A program made the translations under genes and the position numbers. A stretch of DNA of 64,000 nt, from positions 1 to 64,000 of the forward strand of contig JAFSYU010000052.1 in the NCBI GenBank assembly GCA_017443595.1, in the 5' to 3' direction. The notes below the pieces were generated by a model. That model did no database searches. It was not told the DNA's origin and was given only the letters and a program-made list of their open reading frames with translations. The DNA comes from Clostridia bacterium (GTDB lineage Bacteria; Bacillota; Clostridia; Oscillospirales; CAG-272). Within the stretch, counting starts at the first letter, position 1. Every line of letters begins with the position of its first letter. This document shows, piece after piece, positions 1-8,784 of this stretch.

Positions 1-253
1 CGGCATCTCGCCGCTCCTGCTTCGTTAAACCCCTTGCTGTTACGTATAGTAGCACCTGCGGGCTTTGCCTCGCAGGAACAACGATCTGTTCGTCCGAAAA
101 TCCTATAGGACTCAAACGGATGAAATTTCGAGATATTTTCAGTGCGGAGGAAGCAGGAATACGCCGGTATTCCAATGACGACAAACCGAAAAGAGCCGAA
201 ATAGCGCCGTTTGAGCGGGTTCGGATAACTCTTGTTACCCTACGCTATATGAA
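1..253. other. Structured intergenic DNA at left edge
   Basis: I see no convincing gene here. The stretch holds several inverted repeats: a nested hairpin with CCTGCG/CGCAGG arms at 55-76, a 10-bp palindrome TCCTATAGGA at 101-110 lying between GTCCG and CGGAT, and a 7-bp stem GGAATAC/GTATTCC with loop GCCG at 156-173. A further imperfect stem lies near 224-240. It could be a dispersed repeat or a structured RNA; its left boundary is outside the window. Confidence 0.35.
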
Positions 254-1159
254 TCATTTCTCCTTGAAAGTTGATATCACGGTATCGTTTACCGTGTCGT
301 TTTTGTCGTAGCTGCCGGCGGTTATAATATACGTCCCTCTGTCGGCGTCTATATAGTAAAGTGAAATATATATACCGTTTTTTTCGTACGTATACGTGTA
401 AGCGGTTCTGCCGCCTATACTCGTTTTTACAATACCGGACACAAGCTCGCCGCCCTGCGATGATACGTTTTTTATAACGTTTTCTTCGCCCGCTGCGGCG
501 GAGGAAAACGCCGTGTCAACGTGTTTTATGCTGATCGTGCGCGGCTTGTCTACACCGGAGGATAACGTAAGTATCCCGTTTTCATATTCTTTGGAAAACT
601 GATACGTATATTTTATTTCATATTGATCGTTTTCGTATATACGGTATCCGTTCTCCGTGCCCGACTCGTCGGCCGGATCGCTGTTCGTTTCATGTCCGTA
701 AGGCTTGCCGAACGCGGCGTCGTACAGATCGAGCACAAGTTTCATTTCCTCGCGCTCTTTTTGCGTAATATCGCGTTTACCGACAGTGCAGTCGCCGCCG
801 TCCGCAACGCTGCGCAGAACTGTTAACAATTCTTCGTTTGCGTATACGTCTTTGTCTTTGATCTCATAAGTTTTGCCGCTGTGGCTGATCTCGTCGCCGT
901 CCGTGCATATTACTCTTAAAGAAACGTCGCCGCCGTCGTAAGCGAGTATGCGCAGAAACAGCCCTTCGTCCGTTTTCGGCAGACAGATCCACGTTGCGCG
1001 CAGATCTTCGTCGTAAACGCGCTCAAATCCCGCGGCGGAAAACAGTACAGCCGTATCCGCGGCGTCAGCTTCGGTAACGGCTTCGGTCTCATCCGGAGCG
1101 GTACCGCAGGAGCAGAGGAGCAGAAGAGTCAAAATAAATATGACCGTTAGCTTCTTCAT
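254..1159 (-). CDS. Secreted lipoprotein of unknown function
   Basis: The protein has 301 residues. It starts with a lipoprotein signal peptide: two lysines, a leucine/isoleucine-rich core and a lipobox LCSC placing the acylated cysteine at residue 18. A short acidic linker follows, then a beta-rich extracytoplasmic part. The last 60 residues, with alternating Tyr/Thr/Ile strands and a closing STFK-like motif, recall PsbP/DUF1795-type folds, but this is only a resemblance. Its ATG overlaps the alr stop codon in an ATGA junction, so it is the last gene of the alr operon. Function is unknown; a cell-surface or envelope role is inferred from the signal and the neighbour. Confidence 0.75.
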   Translation of the reverse strand: MKKLTVIFILTLLLLCSCGTAPDETEAVTEADAADTAVLFSAAGFERVYDEDLRATWICLPKTDEGLFLRILAYDGGDVSLRVICTDGDEISHSGKTYEIKDKDVYANEELLTVLRSVADGGDCTVGKRDITQKEREEMKLVLDLYDAAFGKPYGHETNSDPADESGTENGYRIYENDQYEIKYTYQFSKEYENGILTLSSGVDKPRTISIKHVDTAFSSAAAGEENVIKNVSSQGGELVSGIVKTSIGGRTAYTYTYEKNGIYISLYYIDADRGTYIITAGSYDKNDTVNDTVISTFKEK

Positions 1160-2253
1160 ACAAGTTTCCTTTCAACGCGCTTTGAAACAAGGCACGTCAC
1201 CTCGTAATTTATCGTATTTGCCGCGTCGGCAAGCTCGTCCGCGGATATTCCGCCGCCGCCCATCATGACGGCTTCGTCACCGCATTTTACGTTTTCTATC
1301 CCGGTCACGTCAACCATGAGCTGATCCATACATATCCTGCCTGCTATCGGCGCGCGTTTGCCGTGTATCAGGGCGTAGCCGTGTTTATACGCTCTTATAT
1401 AACCGTCCGCGTAGCCTATGGGGAGCGTGGCGAGCGTCCTGTCGCTGTCCGCTTCGTACTCCCAGCCGTATGAAACGCGTTCTCCCGCTTTAAGTTCATG
1501 TACCTGAGCGACGCACGTTTTGAGCGTCATAACGGGGATAAGCCCGTTAATTTTGCAGCAGTCAGACGGCTGCATCCCGTATAAAACTATGCCGGAGCGC
1601 ACCGCGTCATATTTCGGTGCGAAGCGAATGCTCGCGGCGCTGTTGTAAGCGTGTATAAGACTGAACTTAACACCGTTTTCCTTAAGAAAAGAAACGGCTT
1701 TGTCAAATCTGTCTGTCTGTAAAAGCGTCGGCTCATCCGACTCACCGTCTGCGCACGCAAAATGGGTAAATATTCCCTCGCAGTCTATCTGCGGCAGTTT
1801 TGCGGAAAAAAGCGCCTCGTCAAGCTGATCCGGACCGAAGCCGATGCGGTTCATACCGCTGTTTATTTTTATATGCGCTCTCAGTTTTTTGCCGTCCGGT
1901 ACGTTCTTTGCGCAAAGCTCTGCAAACTGACGGCTGAATACGGCGCAGATGATATCGTTTTCAATAATCTCCGGTATATCTTCCGGGTTGACGTAGCCGA
2001 ATATGAGTATGTCGGGATGAACGCCGTCTTTATCAAAAAACGCGCGCAGCTCAAGCGCCTCGTCCGTGCCGGAAACGGCAAAGACGCGGCAGCCGCACTC
2101 GTAAAATACGCCGGCACATTCTATGCCGTGACCGTAGCAGTCAGCTTTAACGACGCAGATCTGATCCATGCCGGTGTGTTTTTTTATTATTTCGTAATTG
2201 TTTTCGAGCGCCGCCTTTGATATTTCGGCAAGCACTTTAGGGTGTCTTATCAT
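1156..2253 (-). CDS. alr: Alanine racemase
   Basis: PLP-dependent enzyme converting L-alanine to D-alanine for peptidoglycan. The N-terminal TIM barrel carries the PLP lysine, Lys36, in VVKADCYGHG, and the second catalytic base Tyr262 lies in RVSYGWEY, matching the classical Lys/Tyr pair. RIGF (136-139) and the C-terminal RICMDQLMVD segment are also typical. At 365 residues it has the usual family length. It overlaps the upstream lipoprotein gene by 17 bp and the downstream one by 4 bp, so the three are translationally linked. The start gives the standard N-terminus, with the first beta strand at about residue 6. Assignment is firm. Confidence 0.96.
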   Translation of the reverse strand: MIRHPKVLAEISKAALENNYEIIKKHTGMDQICVVKADCYGHGIECAGVFYECGCRVFAVSGTDEALELRAFFDKDGVHPDILIFGYVNPEDIPEIIENDIICAVFSRQFAELCAKNVPDGKKLRAHIKINSGMNRIGFGPDQLDEALFSAKLPQIDCEGIFTHFACADGESDEPTLLQTDRFDKAVSFLKENGVKFSLIHAYNSAASIRFAPKYDAVRSGIVLYGMQPSDCCKINGLIPVMTLKTCVAQVHELKAGERVSYGWEYEADSDRTLATLPIGYADGYIRAYKHGYALIHGKRAPIAGRICMDQLMVDVTGIENVKCGDEAVMMGGGGISADELADAANTINYEVTCLVSKRVERKLV

Positions 2254-2746
2254 TTTTTACCTTGAAATTTGTGAAAGTTATCGTTATATTACCGCTTTTG
2301 ATATAAAGCGGCAGTTTTGTTTCCTTATCAAAACGGTATTCCGTCTTGCCGTCGGTCACAACGTACTGATCGGCAGAGCGGCGCGCCGTGTATTCTTTAT
2401 TTGCGGAAAGCAGTTTTTTCCATACAAGAACGCCGCCGGATACCGTATCATCCGCGCCGTCAGCTTCAAACGGAATACTTTGACCGTTATAAACAATATA
2501 GCTGTTTTCCTTATCAAATCCGTAGCTTACGCCGCATAAAAGCTCGGGTGCGGATAATTTGAACAAGAGCGCGTTGCTGTCAAACAGGACCGTCGCCGTG
2601 TAAACGCTGTCTTTGTCGGATATTGCCGTTTCCGCTTCGTACGGATCTTTTAAAACGCTTAACAAAGTCTCCGCGTCGGGCGCGGCGCCGCAGGAACAGA
2701 GTATAACGGAAAACAGGACCGCAACGGCGGTAATGATTTTTTTCAT
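2237..2746 (-). CDS. Small secreted lipoprotein
   Basis: The 169-residue protein has a signal peptide with lipobox ending at Cys19 (LCSC). The mature part is beta-rich, with a pattern of short strands and a C-terminal IKSGNITITFTNF segment that suggests a LolA/DUF4292-like half barrel; that is inference from strand pattern only. It lies between a small membrane protein gene and alr, and its 3' end overlaps the alr start by 17 bp. This places it in an envelope-related operon. No catalytic motif is visible. Confidence 0.7.
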   Translation of the reverse strand: MKKIITAVAVLFSVILCSCGAAPDAETLLSVLKDPYEAETAISDKDSVYTATVLFDSNALLFKLSAPELLCGVSYGFDKENSYIVYNGQSIPFEADGADDTVSGGVLVWKKLLSANKEYTARRSADQYVVTDGKTEYRFDKETKLPLYIKSGNITITFTNFKVKNDKTP

Positions 2747-2794
2747 AACGGATCTCCCATACGTTTTTTATAAACGTATGAAAGCAAAAGCCGT

Positions 2795-3343
2795 TTAATG
2801 CTTGAGATCGTTATTAACTACTACGTTTTTGTTATAATAATTCATTATTTTGAGCGCTTTTTTGCTGCCCTCAAAATACAAAAGTACCTTTTTGCCTTTT
2901 TTGTCTGTAAAAGACGTTACGTAAAGGTCCGGGCTCACATCGCTTACACAGCAGTATACGACGGTGTCGTAAGCGGATCTGTCGATATCGGACGACGCGG
3001 GCTTTGCAAAGTCCATATCCTTGACGTCCGTTTCATAAAGCAGTTTCGGCTTAGCTTTGCCGTGGATTATCTCCATTTTGAAATTGCTTCTGTCAACGGT
3101 GTATTTAAACTCGTTCTGCAGGTATCTGTATAAGAATTTAGCAAGCGGAACGCCTAAAATAAGAAACAGAGGCATTATGTAAATGAGAAAATAAATGTGG
3201 AAGATCACCGCTATGAGAACGGGCAGCATCATAAAAAGGACAACGCCGGCAACGTATAAAAACCGGTGCATTTTGTCTTTTGGCGTTATTGCCTTCTCAT
3301 AAGAATACTCCGCAAAATTTGTTGACTGTTCAGAATCTGTCAT
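2795..3343 (-). CDS. Small membrane protein, possibly DUF6106-like
   Basis: The 182-residue protein has a short N-terminal cytoplasmic segment, two adjacent hydrophobic helices at about residues 29-72, and a soluble C-terminal domain. The later FKYTVDRSNFKMEIIHGKAK segment resembles the strand-turn pattern of DUF6106 proteins, a clostridial family without known function. It is the first gene of the minus-strand alr operon and follows a clear promoter. An AAGGAG ribosome site lies a few bases before the ATG. Role unknown. Confidence 0.65.
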   Translation of the reverse strand: MTDSEQSTNFAEYSYEKAITPKDKMHRFLYVAGVVLFMMLPVLIAVIFHIYFLIYIMPLFLILGVPLAKFLYRYLQNEFKYTVDRSNFKMEIIHGKAKPKLLYETDVKDMDFAKPASSDIDRSAYDTVVYCCVSDVSPDLYVTSFTDKKGKKVLLYFEGSKKALKIMNYYNKNVVVNNDLKH

Positions 3344-3376
3344 AAAACCGGTATGCTCCTTATAAAATTATTATCC

Positions 3377-3405
3377 ATCATACCACAAAAACAAGAAAAA
3401 GTCAA
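3377..3405 (-). promoter_or_regulatory. SigA-type promoter for the alr operon
   Basis: Read on the minus strand, TTGACT is followed after 17 bp by TATGAT, 34 bp before the ATG of the first gene. It lies back to back with the promoter of the ACT gene. Confidence 0.7.
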
Positions 3406-3416
3406 TGACAAATAGC

Positions 3417-3445
3417 TTGAAATGTTCATTTAATTATGGTATAAT
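3417..3445 (+). promoter_or_regulatory. SigA-type promoter for the ACT/UPF0210 operon
   Basis: TTGAAA and a perfect TATAAT are separated by 17 bp. The start codon lies 30 bp downstream, after an ACGGAG ribosome site. Confidence 0.8.
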
Positions 3446-3475
3446 ATTATAAATTTTATTGAAACGGAGCAGTAT

Positions 3476-3745
3476 ATGAAAGCTGTAATTACTGTTGTTG
3501 GACGCGACAGCGTCGGTATAATCGCAAAGGTGAGCGCGGTGTGCAGTGAATATCACGCAAATATAGTTGATATTTCGCAAAGCGTTTTATCCGAATATTT
3601 TGCCATGATAATGGTCGTGGATATAGACGGGCTCACCGTTCCGTTCACGTCTTTCGTGGACGTTTTATCGGATCTCGGTAAAGAAAACGGTCTTGACGTG
3701 CGTACTATGCACGAGGACGTATTTGATTCTATGCACAGGATTTAA
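3476..3745 (+). CDS. ACT domain protein, UPF0237 family
   Basis: A single 89-residue ACT domain. It begins with the VITVVGRDSVGIIAKVSAVC signature typical of GcvR/UPF0237 small ACT proteins, where the first turn binds an amino acid ligand at a dimer interface. The gene is 3 bp upstream of the UPF0210 gene, a pairing common in Firmicutes and archaea. The ligand and regulatory target are not known. The start follows an ACGGAG ribosome site and a strong promoter. Confidence 0.9.
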   Translation: MKAVITVVGRDSVGIIAKVSAVCSEYHANIVDISQSVLSEYFAMIMVVDIDGLTVPFTSFVDVLSDLGKENGLDVRTMHEDVFDSMHRI

Positions 3746-3748
3746 ATT

Positions 3749-5107
3749 ATGATCAACACAAAAGATATTCTTGAAACAATAAGCATGGTCAAGGAGGAAA
3801 ACCTTGACATAAGAACGGTCACAATGGGTATATCCCTGCTTGACTGCGCCTCCGACGACCCGAAAAAAGCCGCTGCCAACGTATATGATAAAATAACGAA
3901 AAAAGCGGAAAGACTTGTTCCCGTTGCGGAGCAGATAGAAAAGGAATACGGCATACCGATAATAAACAAGCGCGTGTCCGTTACTCCCGTATCGCTCATA
4001 GGCGGCAGATACAGTGAAGAGGATTACATAAACTTTGCAAAAGCGCTTGACCGCGCGGCGGATACGCTCGGTATAAATTTCATAGGCGGTTACGGCGCGC
4101 TCGTTCAGAAAGGCTTTACGGAAGCCGATAAAAAACTCATAGCGTCTATTCCCGAAGCGCTTGCGCAGACGGGAAAAGTCTGCTCGTCCGTTAACGTCGC
4201 GTCCACCAAAGCCGGTATAAACATGGACGCCGTTGCGATGATGGGCAAGATAATAAAAAAAGCCGCGTATCTTACGCGTGATAACGACTGCATAGGCTGC
4301 GCCAAATTCGTGGTATTCGCAAACGTACCGGAGGACAACCCCTTTATGGCGGGCGCGTTCCACGGCACGGGCGAGGCGGAATGCGTTATAAACGTCGGCG
4401 TATCCGGTCCCGGCGTCGTCTCGTCCGCTATTGAAAGAGCGGGGGACTGCGATTTTTCAACGCTTGCGGAAACCATAAAACGCACGTCGTTCAAGATAAC
4501 GCGTATGGGCCAGCTCGTTGCACGCGAAGCGTCAAAACGCCTTGACGTACCGTTCGGTATAGTCGACCTGTCGCTCGCGCCTACGCCTGCCGTCGGAGAC
4601 TCGGTCGCGCGTATTTTGGAAGACATGGGACTTGAAGTTTGCGGCGCCTGCGGCACAACGGCGGCTTTGGCGTTGCTGAACGACGCGGTAAAGAAAGGCG
4701 GCGTTATGGCGTCGTCACACGTCGGCGGTCTGTCCGGCGCGTTCATACCGGTATCCGAAGACGCGGGAATGATAGACGCTGTATCAGCCGGCGCGTTAAG
4801 TATAGAAAAACTTGAAGCGATGACCGCGGTCTGTTCCGTCGGACTTGATATGATAGCCGTCCCGGGCGACACGTCGGAGGACGTTATAAGCGCGCTCATC
4901 GCGGATGAAATATCAATAGGCGTCGCCAACACCAAGACGACGGCGGTAAGAGTCATACCCGCTTACGGAAAGAAAGCGGGCGACAGCGTTTCATTCGGCG
5001 GTCTGCTCGGCGCGGCGCCGGTAATGAAGATAAGCACGATCTCCCCTGCGAGATTCATATCGCGCGGAGGACGCATCCCCGCGCCGATACATTCGTTAAA
5101 GAACTGA
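3749..5107 (+). CDS. UPF0210/DUF711 family protein
   Basis: The 452-residue protein matches the PFL-like UPF0210 (DUF711) family in length and pattern, with the N-terminal [18 protein letters not shown] segment, glycine-rich [10 protein letters not shown] (about 290-300) and a conserved end [14 protein letters not shown]. The fold is related to the pyruvate formate-lyase barrel but lacks an evident glycyl-radical loop; no reaction is established for the family. An AGGA site 8 bp upstream of the ATG lies inside the end of the ACT gene, and the two genes are almost certainly cotranscribed. Confidence 0.92.
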   Translation: MINTKDILETISMVKEENLDIRTVTMGISLLDCASDDPKKAAANVYDKITKKAERLVPVAEQIEKEYGIPIINKRVSVTPVSLIGGRYSEEDYINFAKALDRAADTLGINFIGGYGALVQKGFTEADKKLIASIPEALAQTGKVCSSVNVASTKAGINMDAVAMMGKIIKKAAYLTRDNDCIGCAKFVVFANVPEDNPFMAGAFHGTGEAECVINVGVSGPGVVSSAIERAGDCDFSTLAETIKRTSFKITRMGQLVAREASKRLDVPFGIVDLSLAPTPAVGDSVARILEDMGLEVCGACGTTAALALLNDAVKKGGVMASSHVGGLSGAFIPVSEDAGMIDAVSAGALSIEKLEAMTAVCSVGLDMIAVPGDTSEDVISALIADEISIGVANTKTTAVRVIPAYGKKAGDSVSFGGLLGAAPVMKISTISPARFISRGGRIPAPIHSLKN

Positions 5108-5505
5108 GAATGGGGGTCCCCACCCCTCAACACCCCCAAACCCCCTCTTACCCCTCCCGGGAACCCCCAACGCTCTCCAGTTCGCGTCGGGGAACCCCGG
5201 CTCCCATCATTCTACGAATGAGGGGGCGGCGCCTCGACATCCCGCTTGTAGAGGCGATCATTGATCGCCCGTCTTAAAGAATAAGAATCGGTGTCCCTAC
5301 GGGAACCCCCAACGCTCTCAAGTTCGCGTCGGGGAACCCCTTCTGCGGGACGAATATGGGTGGCCACCCACCCGTGAACCCCCAAAAACTCGTACCTCGT
5401 TTTCGGGGAACCCCGGGCCACCCCTCACGGCGCTACGCGCCACCCCCCATACCCCCCTGTCCCCTCCCCTCATTCGACGAATGAGGGGGCGTGGCGGAAA
5501 ATGAA

Positions 5506-5583
5506 ATCCGCCCCGTGCCGGAGCGGATGAAATCGGCTTCACCGATGAAATCACTGCGTGATGAAATCCGCCTTGCGGCGGGT
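5506..5583. repeat. Mini-hairpin array with ATGAA linkers
   Basis: Four different inverted repeats follow one another, each separated by an ATGAA-type linker: ATCCGC/GCGGAT, ATCGG/CCGAT, ATCAC/GTGAT and CCGCC/GGCGG. The arms differ but each is self-complementary, so the hairpin structure and the linker, not the arm sequence, are what is conserved. A similar array with TATGA linkers lies at 63531-63620. Confidence 0.65.
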
Positions 5584-5624
5584 TGATTGTAGGGGCGACC
5601 ATCGGTCGTCCGTTCTTCACCCGC

Positions 5625-5650
5625 AAAAAAGCCCCGATAATGGATCGGGG
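5625..5650 (-). terminator. Rho-independent terminator after DUF1540 gene
   Basis: On the minus strand a CCCCGAT/ATCGGGG stem with a 5-nt loop is followed by a run of six T. It lies about 140 bp beyond the DUF1540 stop codon. Confidence 0.7.
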
Positions 5651-5792
5651 GGATGGTGGGGTTTGGGGCGGTAATAGGGGTTCCCCGTTGCGAACACAGT
5701 GAGCAATGGGGGTTCCCGTAAGGGGGGCGGGGAGCCCCAAGGGCGCCGTCTACGGCGTACACAAATCGTCGGCGCAGCCGACACCTAGAATA

Positions 5793-5999
5793 TTAAAACG
5801 TTCCGCCAACACCCTGTTTCGGGCGAAACGTCGCGCAGACGGTGTCTGACGTGGAGCTTGCGTACGTCGGCCCGACGGCAATCCTGTCCGCCGTGCAGTA
5901 CGCGTCTCCGTCGTGATACACGCAGTTTTTTACGTCGCAGATTATACCTTTGATGTGTTTACCGCTTACCGGTTTTTTCTCATCGTTAAACAGTGCCAT
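5793..5999 (-). CDS. DUF1540 domain protein
   Basis: The 68-residue protein has a C-terminal DUF1540 domain with a cysteine pattern typical of the family: Cys-Asp-Val-Lys-Asn-Cys, then single cysteines in the DAYCTA and DTVCATF segments. The four cysteines suggest a small metal-binding unit. DUF1540 proteins are common in spore-forming Firmicutes and have no proven function. A strong AAGGAGG ribosome site precedes the ATG. The gene is divergent from the phosphoesterase gene. Confidence 0.85.
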   Translation of the reverse strand: MALFNDEKKPVSGKHIKGIICDVKNCVYHDGDAYCTADRIAVGPTYASSTSDTVCATFRPKQGVGGTF

Positions 6000-6068
6000 A
6001 ATAACCTCCTTTTTTAATTATTTTTGGCACTTTATAAAGCGTTTATTCAAATAAATACAGGTGAACAG

Positions 6069-6767
6069 ATGTCGGTTTATTATATCGCGGACCTTCATCT
6101 TTCCGAAAACGATCCGAAAAAGAAAATGGACGTTTTCGGCGGGAGATGGAAAGATTATACAAATAAAATAGTACGAAACTGGTCGGATACCGTGACCGAT
6201 GAAGACACGGTCGTCATAGGCGGCGATTTTTCGTGGGGGATGGATCTTAAACAGGCGTATCCCGATCTTGCTCTGATAAACAAACTGCCCGGCAGAAAAA
6301 TAATGCTTGAGGGCAACCACGATTTTTACTGGCAGAGCCTTAAAAAAATGACGCAGTTCTGCGCTGAAAACGATTTCAGATACGAATTTCTGCGCAACAA
6401 CGCCTATCAGTGCGGCGACATAGTTATCTGCGGCAGCCGCGGCTGGTACACCGACGAGCGCGAGATACCGGAAACGCTTGCGGACAGCACGAAACTTATC
6501 GCGCGCGAGGCCGCGAGACTCAAAGCGTCGCTTGCCGCGGGGGCAAAGTTTGACGGCGAAAAAGTCGTTTTTATGCATTTTCCGCCCGTGTTCGGCGCGT
6601 ACAAATGCGAGCAGTTCGTTGACGTTATGCTTTCGTACGGCGTGCGCCGCTGTTATTTCGGTCACATACACGGAAAATACGACGCGCCGCCGAAAGTGAA
6701 CTACAAAGGCATAGATTTTTACTTCGGCGCGGCTGATTATCTGTTTTTTAAACCGCTTCTTGTTTGA
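6069..6767 (+). CDS. Calcineurin-like metallophosphoesterase
   Basis: The 232-residue protein shows the full metallophosphoesterase motif set: D8-x-H10 in IADLHLS, GGDFSW with Asp53, GNHD at 82-85, and the late GHIHG. These residues bind two metal ions. The fold and length match the cytosolic UPF0046-like phosphoesterases, whose substrates are mostly unknown. I chose the ATG here rather than a TTG 45 bp upstream because an AGGTGA ribosome site precedes it and the first beta strand starts at once. It stands alone between the divergent DUF1540 gene and tig. Confidence 0.88.
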   Translation: MSVYYIADLHLSENDPKKKMDVFGGRWKDYTNKIVRNWSDTVTDEDTVVIGGDFSWGMDLKQAYPDLALINKLPGRKIMLEGNHDFYWQSLKKMTQFCAENDFRYEFLRNNAYQCGDIVICGSRGWYTDEREIPETLADSTKLIAREAARLKASLAAGAKFDGEKVVFMHFPPVFGAYKCEQFVDVMLSYGVRRCYFGHIHGKYDAPPKVNYKGIDFYFGAADYLFFKPLLV

Positions 6768-6795
6768 ATGTTTTACAAATATTTACTATTTGGTA

Positions 6796-6823
6796 TTGAT
6801 AAAATATATTATCTGTGTAAAAT
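6796..6823 (+). promoter_or_regulatory. Probable promoter of tig-clpPX
   Basis: TTGATA and TAAAAT are 16 bp apart, about 50 bp before the tig start. I see no CtsR or CIRCE operator next to it. Confidence 0.5.
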
Positions 6824-6874
6824 AGATACGATACGATAAAAATAATATGTATACATATGAAAGGAAAAATAAAT

Positions 6875-8161
6875 ATGAGTTTTAAATCAGTATCAGAGCC
6901 GGAGAAGAACGTAAGAGTTATAGAGTTCGGCTGCGACAGAAAAACGTTTGATGAGGCGGTCACCGCGGTTTATCGCCGCAAGGTTTCCAAACTGTCGGTC
7001 CCGGGCTTCCGTCCCGGCAAGGCTCCGCAGCACTTTGTTGAAAAGATGTACGGATCCGGCATTTTCTACGAGGACGCCGTAAACGACATGATCCCGGCGC
7101 TTTATCCCGACGCGCTTAAGGAATCCGGACTTGAGCCGGTATCACAGCCCGAGTTCGATCTCGTTGAATTAAACGAAGAGGGACTTACCTTATCCGCAAA
7201 ATTCTATATCAAACCCGAAGTAAATATCGAAGGCTACAAGGGCATATCCGTAAAGAAAGTCATAAACGAAGTAACGGACGAAGCCGTTATGTCCGAGATC
7301 AAAACGGTTCAGGAGCGCAACGCCCGCTCCGTTGAGATAACCGACAGACCCGCGAAGATCGGCGACACCGTAACGCTTGATTATTCCGGCTCCGTTGACG
7401 GAGAGCTGTTTGAAGGCGGCACGGCTGAGAATCAGCCGCTTGAGCTCGGCTCCGGTCATTTCATCCCCGGATTTGAAGATCAGGTAGCGGGCCACAGCAT
7501 AGACGAGGAATTTGACGTAAACGTCACGTTCCCTGAAGATTACGGCGCAAAAGAGCTTGCAGGCAAAGCCGCGGTCTTTAAATGCAAGATCCACGCCATA
7601 AACGAAAAAGAGCTCCCCGAGCTTGACGACGAATTTGCGGCGGACGTATCGGAATTCAACACCGTTGATGAATATAAAGCCGACGTACGTGCAAAACTTG
7701 AAAAGAGAGAAGCGGACAGAGCCGATAACGAAGCGAAGGACGCTATCATAGACAAGCTTGTTGAAAAGCTCGAGGCCGATATCCCCGAGGTAATGTTTGA
7801 AAACGAGGTCAACGCGGAGCTCCAGAGCTATGACAACAGATTGAGAGCTCAGGGACTTAATCTTGACATTTACACAAAGTACACGGGCATGACGCTTGAC
7901 AAGCTGAAAGAGCAGTTCAGACCGAGCGCAGAAAGACAGGTAAAACTCCGTCTTGCGCTTGAAAAAATAGCCGAGCTTGAAAACGTGGAAGTTACCGAAG
8001 AAGAAACTGAAGCGGAATATGCCGATATAGCAAAGACATATAATATGGAAGCGGAAGAAGTCAAAGCAAGGATACTTGCCGAGGACTTGAACGCCGATCT
8101 TAAAGTCAAAAAAGCAATGGAGCTTGTAGAGAAGGCAGCGAAATACAGAAAATCCAAATAA
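6875..8161 (+). CDS. tig: Trigger factor
   Basis: Ribosome-bound chaperone with peptidyl-prolyl isomerase activity that meets nascent chains. The N-terminal ribosome-binding signature GFRPGKAP is at 44-51. An FKBP-type domain follows at about 150-240 ([10 protein letters not shown] to [10 protein letters not shown]), then a long charged helical C-terminal chaperone arm. The 428-residue length is normal. An in-frame ATG 18 bp upstream exists, but the AAAGGA site fits this second ATG. It heads the tig-clpP-clpX operon, 14 bp before clpP, a widespread gene order linking folding with proteolysis. Confidence 0.96.
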   Translation: MSFKSVSEPEKNVRVIEFGCDRKTFDEAVTAVYRRKVSKLSVPGFRPGKAPQHFVEKMYGSGIFYEDAVNDMIPALYPDALKESGLEPVSQPEFDLVELNEEGLTLSAKFYIKPEVNIEGYKGISVKKVINEVTDEAVMSEIKTVQERNARSVEITDRPAKIGDTVTLDYSGSVDGELFEGGTAENQPLELGSGHFIPGFEDQVAGHSIDEEFDVNVTFPEDYGAKELAGKAAVFKCKIHAINEKELPELDDEFAADVSEFNTVDEYKADVRAKLEKREADRADNEAKDAIIDKLVEKLEADIPEVMFENEVNAELQSYDNRLRAQGLNLDIYTKYTGMTLDKLKEQFRPSAERQVKLRLALEKIAELENVEVTEEETEAEYADIAKTYNMEAEEVKARILAEDLNADLKVKKAMELVEKAAKYRKSK

Positions 8162-8175
8162 TACGAGGTATAAAA

Positions 8176-8784
8176 ATGGATAAATTCGAAAAAAGCACGC
8201 TTATACCGTACGTTGTAGAACAGACGAGCAGAGGCGAACGCTCGTACGATATATTCTCCCGTCTTTTGATAGACAGGATAGTATACCTGGGCGAAGAAGT
8301 AAATAACACCACCGCTTCCGTCGTTATAGCGCAGCTTCTGTTCCTTGAGGCGCAGGATCCGGATAAGGATATATATTTCTATATCAATTCCCCCGGCGGC
8401 TCTGTTTCGGACGGTCTTGCGATATACGATACGATGAATTATATAAAGTGCGACGTCAGCACCATCTGCGTAGGCATGGCGGCGAGCATGGGAGCGTTCT
8501 TGCTTTCATCCGGCGCAAAGGGCAAGAGATTTGCTCTGCCTAACAGCACGATTATGATACATCAGCCGTCCGCGGGAACGCAGGGACAGATAACCGATAT
8601 GAAGCTGCACCTTGACTATTATTTGAAAAACAAGGAAAGGCTCAATCATATACTTGCCGCCAACACCGGCAAAAGCTACGAGCAGATCTGCATAGACACG
8701 GAGCGCGACAATTTCATGTTTGCGGAAGAGGCGCTCGCATACGGTCTGTTTGATGAAATAGTTAAAAACAAAAAGGAAAAATAA
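8176..8784 (+). CDS. clpP: ATP-dependent Clp protease proteolytic subunit
   Basis: Serine peptidase that forms the double-heptamer chamber of the Clp protease. The catalytic triad is visible: Ser104 in GMAASMG, His129 in MIHQPS and Asp178 in TERDNFM. The N-terminal [17 protein letters not shown] segment is the standard axial-loop region. Length 202 residues is typical. It is followed directly by clpX without any gap, which fits joint expression with its unfoldase partner. Confidence 0.98.
   Translation: MDKFEKSTLIPYVVEQTSRGERSYDIFSRLLIDRIVYLGEEVNNTTASVVIAQLLFLEAQDPDKDIYFYINSPGGSVSDGLAIYDTMNYIKCDVSTICVGMAASMGAFLLSSGAKGKRFALPNSTIMIHQPSAGTQGQITDMKLHLDYYLKNKERLNHILAANTGKSYEQICIDTERDNFMFAEEALAYGLFDEIVKNKKEK

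Larger units (their letters stand above)
5108..5792. repeat. Repeat-rich intergenic region
   Basis: No credible gene in this 685-bp gap; open frames here are made of low-complexity GC repeats. It contains two GTAGGG-type palindromes (5248-5270 with core GCGATCATTGATCGC, and 5589-5612 with core GGCGACCATCGGTCGTC), a perfect 11-bp inverted repeat CCCCTCATTCG/CGAATGAGGGG at 5467-5489, a mini-hairpin array, a minus-strand terminator, and several blocks of GGGGAACCCC and GGGGTTCCC sequence. The last 130 bp resemble the DNA at 22799-22935. Confidence 0.75.

Noticed and set aside
120..311. 63-codon frame at the left edge
   Set aside because: It overlaps the lipoprotein gene end and its sequence follows hairpin repeats; no ribosome site or conserved pattern.
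3665..4956. Long antisense frames opposite the ACT and UPF0210 genes
   Set aside because: They mirror strongly coding plus-strand genes and show no domain, start site or codon use of their own.
5212..5762. Three overlapping minus-strand open frames of 69-140 codons
   Set aside because: They run through low-complexity GC repeats, have Pro/Gly/Arg-rich translations and no ribosome site; the frames are a product of the repeats.
6018..6671. 217-codon minus-strand frame opposite the phosphoesterase
   Set aside because: Shadow of the phosphoesterase gene, whose metal motifs are intact.
6796..6874. CtsR or CIRCE operator before tig-clpPX
   Set aside because: No GGTCAAA direct repeats or CIRCE inverted repeat could be found.
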